Origin: Planococcus citri
Taxonomy: Eukaryota; Arthropoda; Insecta; Hemiptera; Pseudococcidae
Length of the DNA stretch: 64,000 nt
Assembly: GCF_950023065.1 (NCBI RefSeq)
Contig: NC_088677.1
Span: forward strand, 44,532,555-44,596,554
Direction of reading: 5' to 3'
Part shown: positions 1 through 12,493 of the stretch, piece after piece
Layout of the letters: each line of letters opens with the position of its first letter
How positions within the stretch are numbered: position 1 is the stretch's first letter
Program-made: the position numbers and the translations under genes
Notes under the pieces: generated by a model
Told to the model about the DNA's origin: nothing
Databases searched by the model: none
Seen by the model: the letters and a program-made list of their open reading frames with translations, nothing else

Positions 1-11
1 TCTCAATTTAG

Positions 12-69
12 GAAAATTGAAACAATTGAATTTTTATTGGCGACATTAAAATTTGCTGTCAATAAGCAA
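12..69 (+). CDS. Possible additional 5' exon of the ITIH-like gene
   Basis: An acceptor-like CAATTTAG at 4-11 and a donor GTAAGG at 70 bracket a 58-base open stretch. Read in the phase that ends on a complete codon, it joins the next exon (1113, phase 0) without breaking the frame and encodes 19 residues including the hydrophobic run EFLLATLKFAV. ITIH proteins have a signal peptide and short propeptide before the VIT domain, so an exon here is expected. No initiator ATG lies in it, so at least one more exon would be needed upstream of the window. The exon is short and could be chance. Confidence 0.35.
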
Positions 70-1112
70 GTAAGGTATGGAACTTAATTTTTGTTTTTAT
101 TTTCTTTTATCTGTTCAATAAGTTTTTTTTGGAATCAGTCCAGTCCATTCTTAATAGTATTACATTCTTTAAAAATCAAAAAAAAAAAAGAAAGTATTTT
201 CATCAAAAAATAAGTGGGTACATAAAACGTAATTTTTTCTTAAAAATTTTCCAAGTGTCCGATTAAAAATTTTAAAATGTCAAATTATCAATTAAAAATT
301 CCATGAAACATCATAATTCATTGAAGTTTTGAATTTTTTGTGTCTTTCGCAGTTTCGGCTTATTTTTAAAAAACCAATTGGTACACCTACGTATTATTAT
401 TACCTTGTGCATTGTATCTAATGATGTCGAAATTGCTCAATACAATATTAAAAATTCTCTACTTCTAAATTTTACTTTTTCAATGTTTTGAGTTTTGAAC
501 TTTCTTTGGTTTATTTAATACAGAACAATGTTTGATTTCAAAATGTACCATTCCTATATGTTAGTTTATTCTTATAGAAGAAGTGTATCATTGATTTTTC
601 AACAAAAAAAAATTAAAACAAAAAAAACCTAAATAGGTAAATATTTTTTTACATATACGAGAGTACATAAGTACCTAGCTACCTACCTACCTACCTACAT
701 ATTCAGAGGTGTTTTTTTTTTTTTTTTTTGATCAACAGGTTACTTTGTACTCATGCCAGAAAGTTGGGTTTTTAAAGATTATAATTTGTAATAATACATA
801 TAAATCATTTTCCTGACTATACAATGAAAATGTTCGCAACCTTGAGGTATTTTTATTAAAATGAATTCTGCGATATTGATAGGTGCGTTATATGTTCATA
901 GTTCATTGCTATGCCATGGTCCATGACCCGACTAAAAAATATAGTATAGTTTATCAAATGATCCTATAACACAGATTTATGCTTATTCTGTATGCTTTAT
1001 AGGTACATGTATTTATTCGAAGATTAATTTTGTATGTACCTTCCGTACCTAGTACCTACTACGAAAAATATATTGCTGTTATTATAATGATTTTTTTTCC
1101 TTTATGTTACAG
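70..1112 (+). other. Intron or upstream region of the ITIH-like gene
   Basis: This is AT-rich non-coding sequence. It holds a (TACC)n microsatellite near 680-698 and an 18-base T run near 713-730. I see no other feature in it. Confidence 0.5.
680..698. repeat. (TACC)n microsatellite
   Basis: Short tandem run of the TACC tetramer. It is the clearest of many TACC/TAGG tracts scattered through the window. Confidence 0.85.
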
Positions 1113-4100
1113 AATGATACAAAACCGAATATAAGTAGTTTTACTGTAACGTCAAATATTAAATATCGATATGCTACCACCGTTGTATCCAACAGAGTGG
1201 CTAATCCTGCTGATGTTGCCCAAGAAATCGCATTCACAGTTACGTTACCTGATGCGGCATTCATTTCAGGTTTCTTGATGTTAGTATATTTGCTACTTGT
1301 TTTTCTATTTCAATCTTGGTTACTGATTAGTGCCTCGTTAACTTTTTGGTTATTCTATCAGATGTACTCGCGAATGTAGGTATTTTATCGATTTGAGACA
1401 ATCGTCTTTTCGTTTATTTCATTTTATTTCAATTTTTTGCTGTTTTTACTCGATCGACAAATTTTGGAAACATTTCAAATTTAATGCTGAACTCTCGATC
1501 AACTCTGAGTAAAAGTTAATGATCTATTAGTGTCAAGCTACTTGACATTAATTTTACAAATATACTTACTGTTAGACACTACGTAAAGTAAAGAGATGGG
1601 TTCCGAGCGGGTAACTTTTAGGTAGGAAGTCTCTAAAAGTAAAATCATTGATTCATGTACATATTTGTATATACCTTATTGAGACTACCTTCTCGGTACC
1701 TCCACATATCGAAAATGATATGTAGTAATTTAATTAATACTATCAAACTCATTTTCAAGAAATAGTAGGGTCTCCAGAAATATCGAATACTTTGTCGTAA
1801 CCAAGCTGGCAAACCATTTTTTGAGTCCAAAAAAGGAGAAAATCCTGCATCGGCTTACGTATGTTTTCTGATTGGCATTTGCCCGCGTAAACCCTGTTGG
1901 ATAACACGAATATATCTACCTATAGAAAAACACAGATAGGCATGTTCAAAATTATTTTAAAAGTTGACAGAATATTGCTCGTCTTCTTCAAATACTCGAA
2001 AAATAATTTTGCAATGGATTTTCCAAATACATACATAGAAAACTTTCTGTTCATCGTGGAATTTTTTTAAATAGTGCGATCGTTTCTCAAATCTCATTAC
2101 CTAGCGAAAGATTTTGTTACCATGTTAAAACAAAATATTTTGACAATTAGTGGTGGTTTATTCATGCACGTTGAAGTAAAATAAGAAATAAAAATTGTCT
2201 TTTCTCTTTATTGAAACTATTGTTGGAATTTCTTACATCATAAATACTGATAAAAACCTAAAAAAATTAACTGTGAGGAAAACCTGATAAAATATAAAAG
2301 TGATTTGTAATACTAGTTCTCACATTTTCCTATCAACAGAATTGTTTCTACCTTTTTTTCTACCTTTTATAATTTTAAAATTGCAATTTTATGGAAATTG
2401 GCAGAATTTTTTTTAATTTACATTTTTTCCACATTTACTTACGATTGAAGAAAATCTAACTGTAAGGCAGACATAAATATTCAAATTTCTGCTCATAAAT
2501 TCGTAGGAAGTTTCGGATTATGACTGGAAAAAAGCCACAAAATTTTTGTGAACTTGTTGGAATGCAGAAGTTGAACTCCAGCAGTGAATTTTGTAGGTAC
2601 GAGATGTTACGAATTCATTTATTTGATATAGAAAATCTGTTTGTTCATAGTGAGGATAGTGATTACGAGTGTCCGATTAATTCTGATTTTGACACGTTTA
2701 GGTACTTTTGCATTTTCCACGGACCAAGTAAGAATTGGTGTTAGTTAGAGGCATCCAATTGTGTTTGTCAAATGTTTCCAACCTTACCATTCGTAAATCG
2801 AATGAAATATACACTTTCGGTATAATTTTCTAAAATTGAGGTCATACATCGTTCATGCACTAATTAAAATAGGCATTTTATCTCAAAGTTCATTATGACA
2901 TAACATTGATTTCTCGCGATATTATTAGATAGGTTTACTTTTCAAATGATAAGGCAAATTCCTGTATGGAAATAATGTTATGAAACGTGTAATATAATTT
3001 AAGTGCCCTTTTATTTTCTAGGCAAATCAAAGATAAAGTATACGAAGCTTATGTAAAAGAAAAAGAAGAAGCCAAAAAAGACTACCAAGAAGCTGTAGAT
3101 CGAGGAGAAACTGCTGGTCATGTAGAATTAAGGTAGGTAGCTACTAGCTACTCAATTTTTACGACGATTTTAAGGACGTTATACACGTTTTTGTGGAGTT
3201 TTTGTAATTGCCTCATTGTACGTGGTATATCTAATTTTAAATTATGTGTAATAGAAAATTTTGAACATAGATATTGTTCACCTATTTATATAAGTTTATA
3301 TCACCGGCGATGGGTAATGTTTTCAGCGCACGTGATTCGAATGTATTTACCGTCAGCGTGAACGTTGAGCCACTAAGCAAAGTAACTTTCAATTTGACTT
3401 ACGAACAATTACTCGCAAGGACGTTGGGTCTGTACGAGAATATCATAAATGTTAATCCAGGACAGGTAAATTTTATTAATAAACATGCGGTTGTATTTTA
3501 ATAACGCGATTATTTAAGGAAACAGAAGACAGCAGGTAAAATTTTCGCGGCGTGATTTACTTCGTAGGTTTAGGTATAGGTACATACTACATTTGGTTGA
3601 TAGGCTTACATTCTTGTACTCGAGTGTATCTACACTGTTTGCGAATAAGGGTAATCTGCATGCTACGAGTACATCCTATAATTATGTAGGTAATACCTAC
3701 TGTAGAATAGGTACCATCTTCGGGTATGTTTTCGACGGTTTAGAGATAATTAGTAATTGTTTCATAGAATGTTCTAAGTACATCACATACGAGACGCACG
3801 TACGCGATAAAGTGTGAAATTATGTTAGGTACGAGATAAGATTCGTGCACGGATTGGTCTAACTTGCTTTATGAGTCATTTGCCGATGAAGTAACCTAAC
3901 CTACGAATCCTTAGATTATTGCGTTGAGCGCTAAAATCCGACAGCATACGATGCTTCGCTAATGTCTGTGTGATACATAAATTTCCTGAAATTGCACGCA
4001 TTATTGGTAATTAGGTTTAATTAGGTTGATGTTTGTGCACATTCATTCATGTAAATCACTATAGGAAAAAAATATATGCGGGGATTTTTTTTTCGTTCTT

Positions 4101-7100
4101 TATAATATGAAATAGCGAAAAATCTATTTACTATCGATAGATTAGATACCTATCGCGATGCATACAATGTTATGATTTTTATTACTTCGGTACTTATCTC
4201 CGTTTACGGGATGAGTACTTAGTACCTATAGAGAGAGAGAGGTACTTTCGGAAAAACACCGCTATTTGAATAATATTGGCAGTTTAGCTATTAGGCTATT
4301 AACTACCTATACGAAGAAAAAGTTGATACAGAGGCGGAGGTTGGATGACGTAAACTCCGTTCTGTACTTTGTTCGGAATTTGAATTTTTTAATGGCTTTA
4401 AAGCCGGCTATACGAGTAAAATATATGTAAATTTTATCCTTTCGAGTCTTCTATTTTTTTTTCAAATCTCATTTATCAATGAATATAAATAAATTTTAGT
4501 ACGTTGATGTAAATATGCAAATGGCTTTCGTCTGGTTTATGTGCGCGTATTTCTATTTAGGTACCTCTACCTGACGGAGAAGAAGTTGGGTATTAGTCAT
4601 GTGTTGTTAAAATTCTTGAAGTTCGCAATTAGTTTTTGTCACTGAGGTACTTTCTGTTTATGGGTCGCCACAAACTGTTTGCCATGTTCTCTTTTTTTTT
4701 CTCAGCATGACGGTTCGATCTACAAATTACCTACGTGTGGAAAGCTCAAAATTATGCTTCGAGCACCAACTCTGGTAGAATTCAAAATTTTATTTTAAAA
4801 AAATTTGTTCATGACGGACATTACTTTGAATTTATTGGTTTCAAATTACCCGGTCACAATTCTTTTAACGTAGAAAAAATATAAAATTTTAATTTTTATA
4901 CCTAATGCTGAAATTTTATACAATCTGCGCTGTTGTTTAGTAGGTATTCTTCAATTTCAAAGTTGTATTAAGTATCTATTGACTTTTTCTTTTCAGTTCT
5001 TAAAACGATAGAGCCCTTCTAACAGAACTACGTTTTGAGGAGGTACCTATATATGTACAGCCTGCTCAAATAACTAAAATGAATGATTCTCGAATCTCGA
5101 CCTTTTTGTTTTAAATTTCGAATTTTTCATTTTATTCGTTTCGAAGTTTCGCCTAGCAGGTAGATAGAAATACCAGTTCTAAACCTGATTGCTTGGATCT
5201 TCTGCTTTCTTAATCGTTCTTCATTAAAGAGGAAAACCAATTAAAAAGAAATTCGAATGCATTCCAACTCTTATGTGTAATTGCTTCGTTCTCATTGGTT
5301 TTTAGATCGTAAAAAATATGGCTATCGAAGTCAATATCGATGAATCATCGAATATCACCGTTTTACAAGTACCTGACTTGAAAACCAGCAACGAAATCGA
5401 CTCTACTGATACGAGTAAGTTTGAATATTAGATCCCCTTCAAATACCTTGGTATGCAATTTTATTAACGTCTATTGACGTTTTTTCGATGATCTTTTGTA
5501 ACATTTAAAGGCTTCAATGTCCTTCAATTTCAAATTCATTGTTGGAATTTTTTAATGATTCAATTTTTAAATTTTGTTTCAGAAAACAAATTGGCAACTA
5601 TCGAACAATCTGGTAAAACAGGCAAAGTTACTTGGAGTCCAAATACCGAACAGCAACAACAACTTTCAAATTCGGGCGTTAAAGGACAGTTCATCGTTCG
5701 TTATGATGTAGATCGTGTTTCAAACCCAAATCAAATTTTGGTAAATGGAAATGTTTTTTGCTTTCTTTCGATAAATAGGTATCAGTAGATATTCTATGCT
5801 TAATGCCGCGTAAGACTGTAAAACGTGAGAAAAACTTCGCTTCGACGGAATGATTTATCTGTCTCGTTTAAAAATAAGTTGTACCGATTCTACGAATTTT
5901 ATTCAAGGTATCGATTAAACGAGGATAAAAATAAAACACGTTGGTCGATAAGCTCATGTAAATGAAGCATTGAAACTGAAATCAAAATAGTAGGTGCAGA
6001 CAGCTGTTGAAATTTCCTTTAATCGACATTCATTTTGACACGAACGTCGAAAAAGAGCGAAAAAATTTATTTTTCGTTGTTATTTATAGATATTTTGTTT
6101 TTGTTATTATTAGCTAGATGAAGGTTATTTCGTCCATTTCTATGCGCCGAGTGATTTGAAAACATTAAACAAACATGTCCTGTTCGCTTTGGATATCAGT
6201 GGATCGATGGGAGGAAGAAAAATTGAACAATTACGAGAGGCATTGGTACAAATTCTGGGCGATATCGGCGAAGGAGACTATTTCTCATTGATTTTGTTTT
6301 CCGACTCTGTTCAAGTATGTACAACTTACTTATAATCAGTCACTTTGAGATAAATTCGAAAAATGAGTAGGCAGGTACTCATTGCAACCCCTATCTCACT
6401 TATTTCACAGCTGTGGACTTTGAATGGTACTGTCGGAGAAGCATCTCCAACTTGGTATTACAATGAAGAGAGGACTACTCCTACACCTGATATTGAAATC
6501 AGCGAACGCTTCATTATTCCTGCCACCAAAGAAAATATCGACAAAGCTAAAGTTTTCGCCCAATCGTTAAATGAAACCGGAGGTAAGTGAAACGGTTCCT
6601 TCGAACTGTTTAGTTGATAATAAGGACATAACTAGCCTAATTGGCTGGTAACCTTGATTTTCATTTTTTTTTTTTTTTTTCAGGTACTAATATTATTGCC
6701 GCATTAAGAAAATCACTCCAGATCGCTCATTGGGGCCAGAAAGAATTCTCGAAAAATGCCAAACCTTTAATCATTTTCCTGACGGACGGCCAGCCGAATG
6801 TAGAAATGTCTGATACTGATGAAATTGTAAAAACTGTCAAGAAATTAAACGTCGACAAGTAAGTTTTTGAAAATGCCTTTCAGAATTCAAATAGAACTGA
6901 ATTTTATATTCAAGCGTTGAATGATATGACCTTGACGAAAAAACATATGAATGGTTTTCATTCACAGATCGTGATTTGAGAAGGAAACGTATACCTACCT
7001 ACACATATAGTATGAGTATAATTTGATAGGAATGGAAAATTCTGCATTGTCGCTTATTCTCGCAATTCGTGACGATATAAAATTACAAGTACCTATTGCT

Positions 7101-10100
7101 GAGTCGAGTTTTTTTTTTAAATCTATTTTTCAAAATTATAAACAAAAACATGATGAGTCGATTTGACTAAACACGTAGATAATATTGGTATACTTTTGCT
7201 TATTAATTAATAGATATGAAAAAAATATGAGTAAAATTTCTTGGTAAATACTGCAGTAAAATATGGGTATAGGATGAATCCTCTATCTGTTTTAAGTACA
7301 AGTATTTTTTATTCCATTTGTGTGTAGAAATTCGGAAATGGAATATTTGCATACCTACCTACCTAATTACCTAATCGTATCTTGAGTGCTTTTATTACGT
7401 AGAACTAATTTTTAAGCATTTTTTATTTTTCAGATACCCGTTATTCAGTTTAGCTTTTGGACAAGGTGCTGATTATGACTTCTTAAGAAAATTATCGCTA
7501 TCAAATTCTGGTTTTGCTAGAAATATTTATGTTGCTTCGGATACTCACTTGCAATTGAAGAATTTCTACAAAGAAGTCGCTTCACCTTTGTTATCAAATG
7601 TCAGCTTTGACTATGTTGCTGGACAGGTAAAAACCCGGTCGAATTCGCATACCTATTTTATTTTAAACATTCATTATTGAAAGTTAAAATTCATTTTAAT
7701 AATGTAGATCTCGAATGAAACGTTAACTAAATCAGTATTCAATAATTTATTCAACGGGTCGGAATTAGTAGTAGCTGGTAGATTGGCCGGAGGTGCAAAA
7801 ACCATTAATGGCAATCTAACTGGTCAATCGTCAAATGGATTCTTCTGCATTGAAATACTACCACCAATCATCATCGATCATGAATTACATCCCGTAAATA
7901 AAACTAGAGGCGAGTATAATTATCGCTATATTCATAAAAGTCTTGTGGAGCGTTGAGGAGGTGGGGGTGTGCCACAATGTTGTGCTCCCAATATGTATAA
8001 AATAAAATTTCTATCGCAAAAAAAAAAAAAATATCGCTATATGTACACTTAGATACCTACCCATTATAAGTTATAATGTATGTAGTCTCAATAGTAGATT
8101 CATTCAAATGCTTCATTGAATTTTTATTTATATTTTTATTTTTAATTTTTCAGGACACTTAGAAAAATTATGGGCTTATTTATACATCAAAGAATTATTA
8201 GATAAAGATTTGCTCAGTGACGAGAAAAATTCAACGTATAAACAGAAAGCATTGAAATTATCTCTGGAGGTTTGTACCTACGATTTTTTTTTAGATCAAC
8301 AGATTTTATTCTAAAGTCTGTGTATCTAGTTCGTTATTTTTCGAAAAAGGCGAAAGAGTTAACTTACCTATTTTTCTCTTACAGTATTCATTTGTAACAC
8401 CATTGACTTCATTGGTTGTGAGGAAACCAAACGAAACATCAAATGCTGATGTTCACAATCAACAAAATCCTGAAAGTAAGTGATGTGTTTTGAATGCTGC
8501 GACTTGAGAATAAATCATAAATTTAATTCAATGGATTAAGGAATATACCTACATCGCACGCCTAATTTTCATAATGCACCGGGTCATGGTTATTTTATAA
8601 CAATGTAATAGGTACCTACCTAGTACCTATATACCTATATGAATGTTGGTGGCTTTCATAAATTTGTTTTTAATCATCAAAATCAAATTACTTATGTCTT
8701 TGGAAAGTACTAAAATTTGAAGAAGGATATCAAAATAGAAAACTAAAATTCAAACAAATCCTCAATTTGTTGAAGTTTACATGAAATTAGGTCAAAATTA
8801 AAGAAATGACCACAAATGTACACGAATGTATATTATATAATAACATTAAAATGAGAGAGTTGGCGTTAAACGTAGACAACAAAATTTGTCAATAATATAC
8901 TCGTGGCATTAGGTCCAGATTTGGCAAGCAGTTCGGCACAAATGATGCTTCCTTCTTTACAATCTTACTCGTATGCTTATGCTTCGCCTTCTTCACTCGC
9001 ACAACCTGCAAATAGGATTGGCGGTACCTCACTAAAAGTGTCAGGTAAGAGCTTCCTCACACAGCAAATTGCTCATGCTGCTAGAGTCATATACCTACAC
9101 AAATCACACACATACATGTCGCTTAAAAATCATTCAAAATAAAATTACGGAAGTTTACAACTCAGGAGACTGAATGGCGTATATTTGTGTCTGTTTGCAG
9201 CTAACTATTTGAATTCAGCCGTTGGTCTCAGAGGTCCGGGCAACCTATATTACGCATCTGCAGCAGCACCTGGATTGCCAGCTCCAATGTCGGCAGGTAA
9301 ATTTATATGCTAAAATAGCATTTTTATATTCAGTAGAATGATAGTTTCGCTGATAAAAATTGCTCCGAAGTCATAGTCAGAAATGGTGTGATTATTCTGA
9401 GAGGAGCGATGTTCTTAAAACTCTCGAGATTGTTTGTACATGTATGTGCAGGACTTCGACCACAAATATTGAAACAAAAATATGCAACACATGCAATATC
9501 GCATTATTCAAGTAACTCAAAACCAAACGCTTTTTCGAATTCAGGTAATTCCTTTCCACTGCACCAAGTACTAAGAACATCAGTAAATCCATCAGCTGGC
9601 GTGAAATATAAAAGTACAACTTATAATCCTACCACCACGAGTTAGTAATTTAAAATTTTACCCGTGTAAAGAAGAAATATCGTCTTATAAATCTTAGCCA
9701 TCCCTATAAAGTTATGCACAAATACAAATAATCTCAGAGATGATGAATTTTTTGAAAAATATGTTTTTATTTTAACCTCCTAAAAGAAAATTTGTCATTT
9801 CCAGCTTCTTATCCAAATTCTTTCCTAGTACAAGAAGAACCAATTGAAACTACTTTCATTGGTAAGACGATAATTCTTTAATGCACATGTATTCGATGCA
9901 ATTAATTTAGAACCAGCTTTTCACCATCATATGTATTTCTTTTTTCCAGCTGAAGCCGATTCTGATGTTTTGTTGAATATTACCGACATTGCTTGGCTAA
10001 AAAATGTAACCGACATCAAGTTCCCTTCATCAAATAATACTTATTCAGTGGGACAAAGCGATTTGGTGAGATTCAATCATCATGTTTTAAAGATACTATC

Positions 10101-10521
10101 CTACTAAGTATAGCCTCCTCTCTTTTAGTATTATTAATCGTCGAAAAACTATTTTTTTTTTTTTTGCAGCCCAACACAGAATTCCAAACTTGCTTATTAC
10201 CTAATAGCAACAACACTTTGGGACATTGCCGTCACTTAGCTCATTGTGTCATTCGTGAAATTATTTCTACTTTTGAAGACTTTGTACCATACGGAGAACA
10301 ATGCGTGATCGATGCAAGGTAATAACTTGTGAATTTTCACTAATCTAACGTGAAGCGACGCTTCAACAGTACCTATTTCAAAAATATAATAATTATTATT
10401 TTATTTTTTTTACAGATTTGTAGGAATTTGTTGTCCGAATAAATTTATACCAAAACCTCAAAATACGACAACTGAAGCTTTCAGTACTACAACAACGGTG
10501 CCAACTACTTCTCACGCATAA
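1113..10521 (+). CDS. Inter-alpha-trypsin inhibitor heavy chain-like protein (VIT + VWA) with C-terminal CLIP domain, 5' incomplete
   Basis: Nineteen exons join in one open frame of 892 codons: 1113-1279, 3022-3132, 3327-3465, 5306-5414, 5583-5740, 6114-6314, 6411-6582, 6684-6858, 7434-7626, 7708-7909, 8154-8269, 8385-8475, 8913-9044, 9201-9296, 9452-9640, 9805-9861, 9950-10065, 10170-10318 and 10416-10521. Numbering from the first of these, a VIT domain fills about residues 1-130 (VVSNRVANPADVAQEI, then the KEKEEAKKDYQEAV block). A VWA domain follows from about 245, with the MIDAS motif DISGS at 255-259 and the FLTDGQPN segment. Next come the ITIH-type segment with GHLEKLWAYLYIKELL and KLSLEYSFVTPLTSLVV, then an Ala/Ser/Pro/Tyr-rich linker. 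A CLIP domain lies at about 816-865 (C-x11-C-x5-C-x18-C-x9-CC), followed by a Thr-rich tail. The signal-peptide exon is not in view. Known ITIH proteins are secreted and bind hyaluronan or other matrix; here that role is inferred. One intron uses a GC donor. The fusion is read directly; function is unknown. Confidence 0.9.
3466..5305 (+). other. Long intron of the ITIH-like gene
   Basis: A 1.84-kb intron between the last VIT-side exon and the exon starting at 5306. It begins GTAAAT and ends TTTTTAG. It contains a short (GA)n run near 4231-4242. The open frames in it (for example 3593-3817) show no family resemblance, and I see nothing else in it. Confidence 0.8.
7932..8031 (+). mobile_element. 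Polyadenylated retroposed insertion with 11-bp target duplication
   Basis: About 100 bases ending in a run of about 14 A residues lie between two identical copies of TATCGCTATAT (7921-7931 and 8032-8042). A poly(A) tail with a direct target-site duplication is the signature of LINE-machinery retroposition, so this is a SINE fragment, truncated LINE tail or retroposed small RNA. The body has a G-rich stretch around 7961-7970 and no coding potential. It sits inside an intron of the ITIH-like gene, just after that intron's unusual GC donor. The family is not identified. Confidence 0.75.
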
Positions 10522-10640
10522 TGATATTAACTGTATGCTGATATTATAATTTTTATTATTTAATTGTTTTTTTGTACAGTTTTGATACAGCCATGAAGTG
10601 AATAAATAAATAAATTTTTATTTTTTACCATCGAGTATTT
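10522..10640 (+). other. 3' UTR and polyadenylation signal of the ITIH-like gene
   Basis: After the TAA stop at 10519-10521, overlapping AATAAA hexamers occur at about 10601-10613. This gives a short 3' UTR of about 100-120 bases. The cleavage site itself is inferred. Confidence 0.65.
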
Positions 10641-11490
10641 ACTTTTTGATGTTTCAAATCGTATATATGTATTTACGATTTTCTAATCGCATAACGATGA
10701 TGGGGCAACTTCAAAACCTGTGGGTAGTTTGATAGGTGAATATATCTTTATCATAAACGTTTAAAAAAACTTCAAAATTATCAAATTATTCAAAAATCTA
10801 ACCCTGTATGTTTCATTTCCCGTATGGGGACTAATAACCATTATTGGATGGATTAATGAGCGTAGCTGATTTTTAAAATAATTATTCATTAAAAACGTGT
10901 AGATAATTAAACGTCTAAAAACCCCTTTATTATCATTAAAGTACAATTTCTACATAGGTAATATACGTAATATATAATAAGTTCAACTTTTACAACAGCA
11001 TATTTACAAACTTTTTATCGTGATACAAAAATGAGAACAAACCCATCAAATCAGTCTAATGGCATTAACGAAACAAATGTATACGAATATCTTATAATTT
11101 TTCAGAAATGAAATCAATTTGAAAAAAAAATCATAGTTCACAAGCAGCTATATCGCCAAAAAATCACTTATTCGAAAACATAGTTGAAATTCTGTATTTT
11201 TGATTAAAATTAAACTTCTTACTGCAAGTGCGTATTAATAACAATGGTCAAAAAATTCAATTTGACTGTTTTCAGTCATTTTGAAATTAAAAAATAAATA
11301 GTAGAAAATTTTGTCAACATTGATCATGTTTCTTAAAACTCTGATAGATATATGCCATACCTCGGCTAATGATAGTTGACAGCGAATGACAATATTTCCA
11401 ATAGTAGCTAACATTTTTAAATTGTTATTTAGGTCTTCGATGACGTTCGTTCCAGATCAGATGAAATGGCAAATTGAAAATTGAAAAGCT
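10641..11490. other. Intergenic region between the convergent ITIH-like and ZMAT2 genes
   Basis: This stretch of about 850 bases is AT-rich and carries no supported coding sequence. It must include the 3' UTR of ZMAT2 on the minus strand. I see no repeat or other feature. Confidence 0.6.
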
Positions 11491-12493
11491 TCATTTCTTA
11501 GAACCTCCGAAACCCGAAAAACCCATTATAGATGCAATGTTATCGTCGTCGTCATCCAATTTCAACTCCTCTTCCATTTTCCGTTTCTTTTCGCGTTTTT
11601 TCTCTTTCCTGTATTCCTTCAGCTTCTCTTCCTACAACGAGAATGCAAGGGGTTTTTGAAAAATAGAATGAGAAGAATAAATATGCGATATGCGAAAGAT
11701 AAACAGCGAAACATCAAGTGCTTACTTCTTCACGCAACTCTTTGACTCTTTGCTCTAAATCGTAATCTTTTTTCTTTTCCTCCATTTTTTTCTTGTTTAC
11801 TTCGAATCTTTTTTTAACCTGATCTAACGAAGAACGTTCTATTCTCATTGACATGCCCAAATTTCTCTGATCTGTAAACAATCAAGCCTCTCATTAATAA
11901 ATTGTGTCTTCGCTATTCATTTTCATAATCTGTACTCGAAAATGACGTACGTTTTTTCCCATTGATGTGGTCTAAGAAATTGATAGAATCTTTTACCACG
12001 CAATCACAAACATTACAATAGTACCTGAAAAAAGAAATATACATTACATATCGTATATCTTAATCATTACTGCTAGTACTAAAAAATATGCACGCATGAT
12101 GAATTTTACCCGCCCGATTGCGAAGATGGGGTATTCTTGGTAATGACAATACTTTTTCCCAACTTGGAATCGAGATCTACTTTGTAATCTCTCTGTTTTA
12201 AAAGCTCTCGACGAACGGCCGGAGTTTTCCGATCTTTGTCGTCTTCTTCTAAATCTTCTGCAAGCCGTTCGGCAGCTATACGTTCGAATTCTGCTCTGTC
12301 CCATTTCCTACGATGGTCTTCTACCGTCTACGAAATGTCATAAAATTAACTGGTCAATTAACATAAGCAATTGGAAACTATTGCGATAGTGATTGCACTT
12401 AAACCTAAAACGAAAACTATAAAGATGTTTTCCACTGAAATCAGAATTCCACATTAAAAATATGGTGAAGATGATACTTACGTTTTCGTACAT
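11491..12493 (-). CDS. ZMAT2: Zinc finger matrin-type protein 2 (ZMAT2/Snu23), spliceosomal tri-snRNP component
   Basis: Five minus-strand exons (12493-12482, 12327-12110, 12024-11951, 11871-11726, 11631-11491) give a 196-aa protein; human ZMAT2 has 199 aa. The ATG at 12493 opens a four-codon exon (MYEN) that splices to a conserved HRRKWDRAEFERIAAERL block. A basic segment RRELLKQRDYKVDLDSKLGK follows. A U1-like C2H2 finger begins YYCNVCDCVVKDSINFLDH (C-x2-C-x12-H-x5-H), leading into HQRNLGMSMR. A Lys/Glu-rich coiled coil and an acidic tail end in the family-typical IMGFSGFGGSKK. Yeast Snu23 and human ZMAT2 act in the U4/U6.U5 tri-snRNP or B complex during spliceosome activation, in the nucleus. 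It converges with the ITIH-like gene and diverges from FHIP. All phases close and the calls are firm; only the first tiny exon rests on splice signals alone. Confidence 0.94.

Noticed and set aside
1741..1790. Phrase GGGTCTCCAGAAATATCGAA resembling the mariner-type MITE end
   Set aside because: The match is partial and short, and it lacks CAGGGTGCCC, an inverted partner or a TA pair, so it is not called as a copy.
12044..12304. Minus-strand frame inside ZMAT2
   Set aside because: It is an Arg-rich shadow of the real ZMAT2 exon in another frame.
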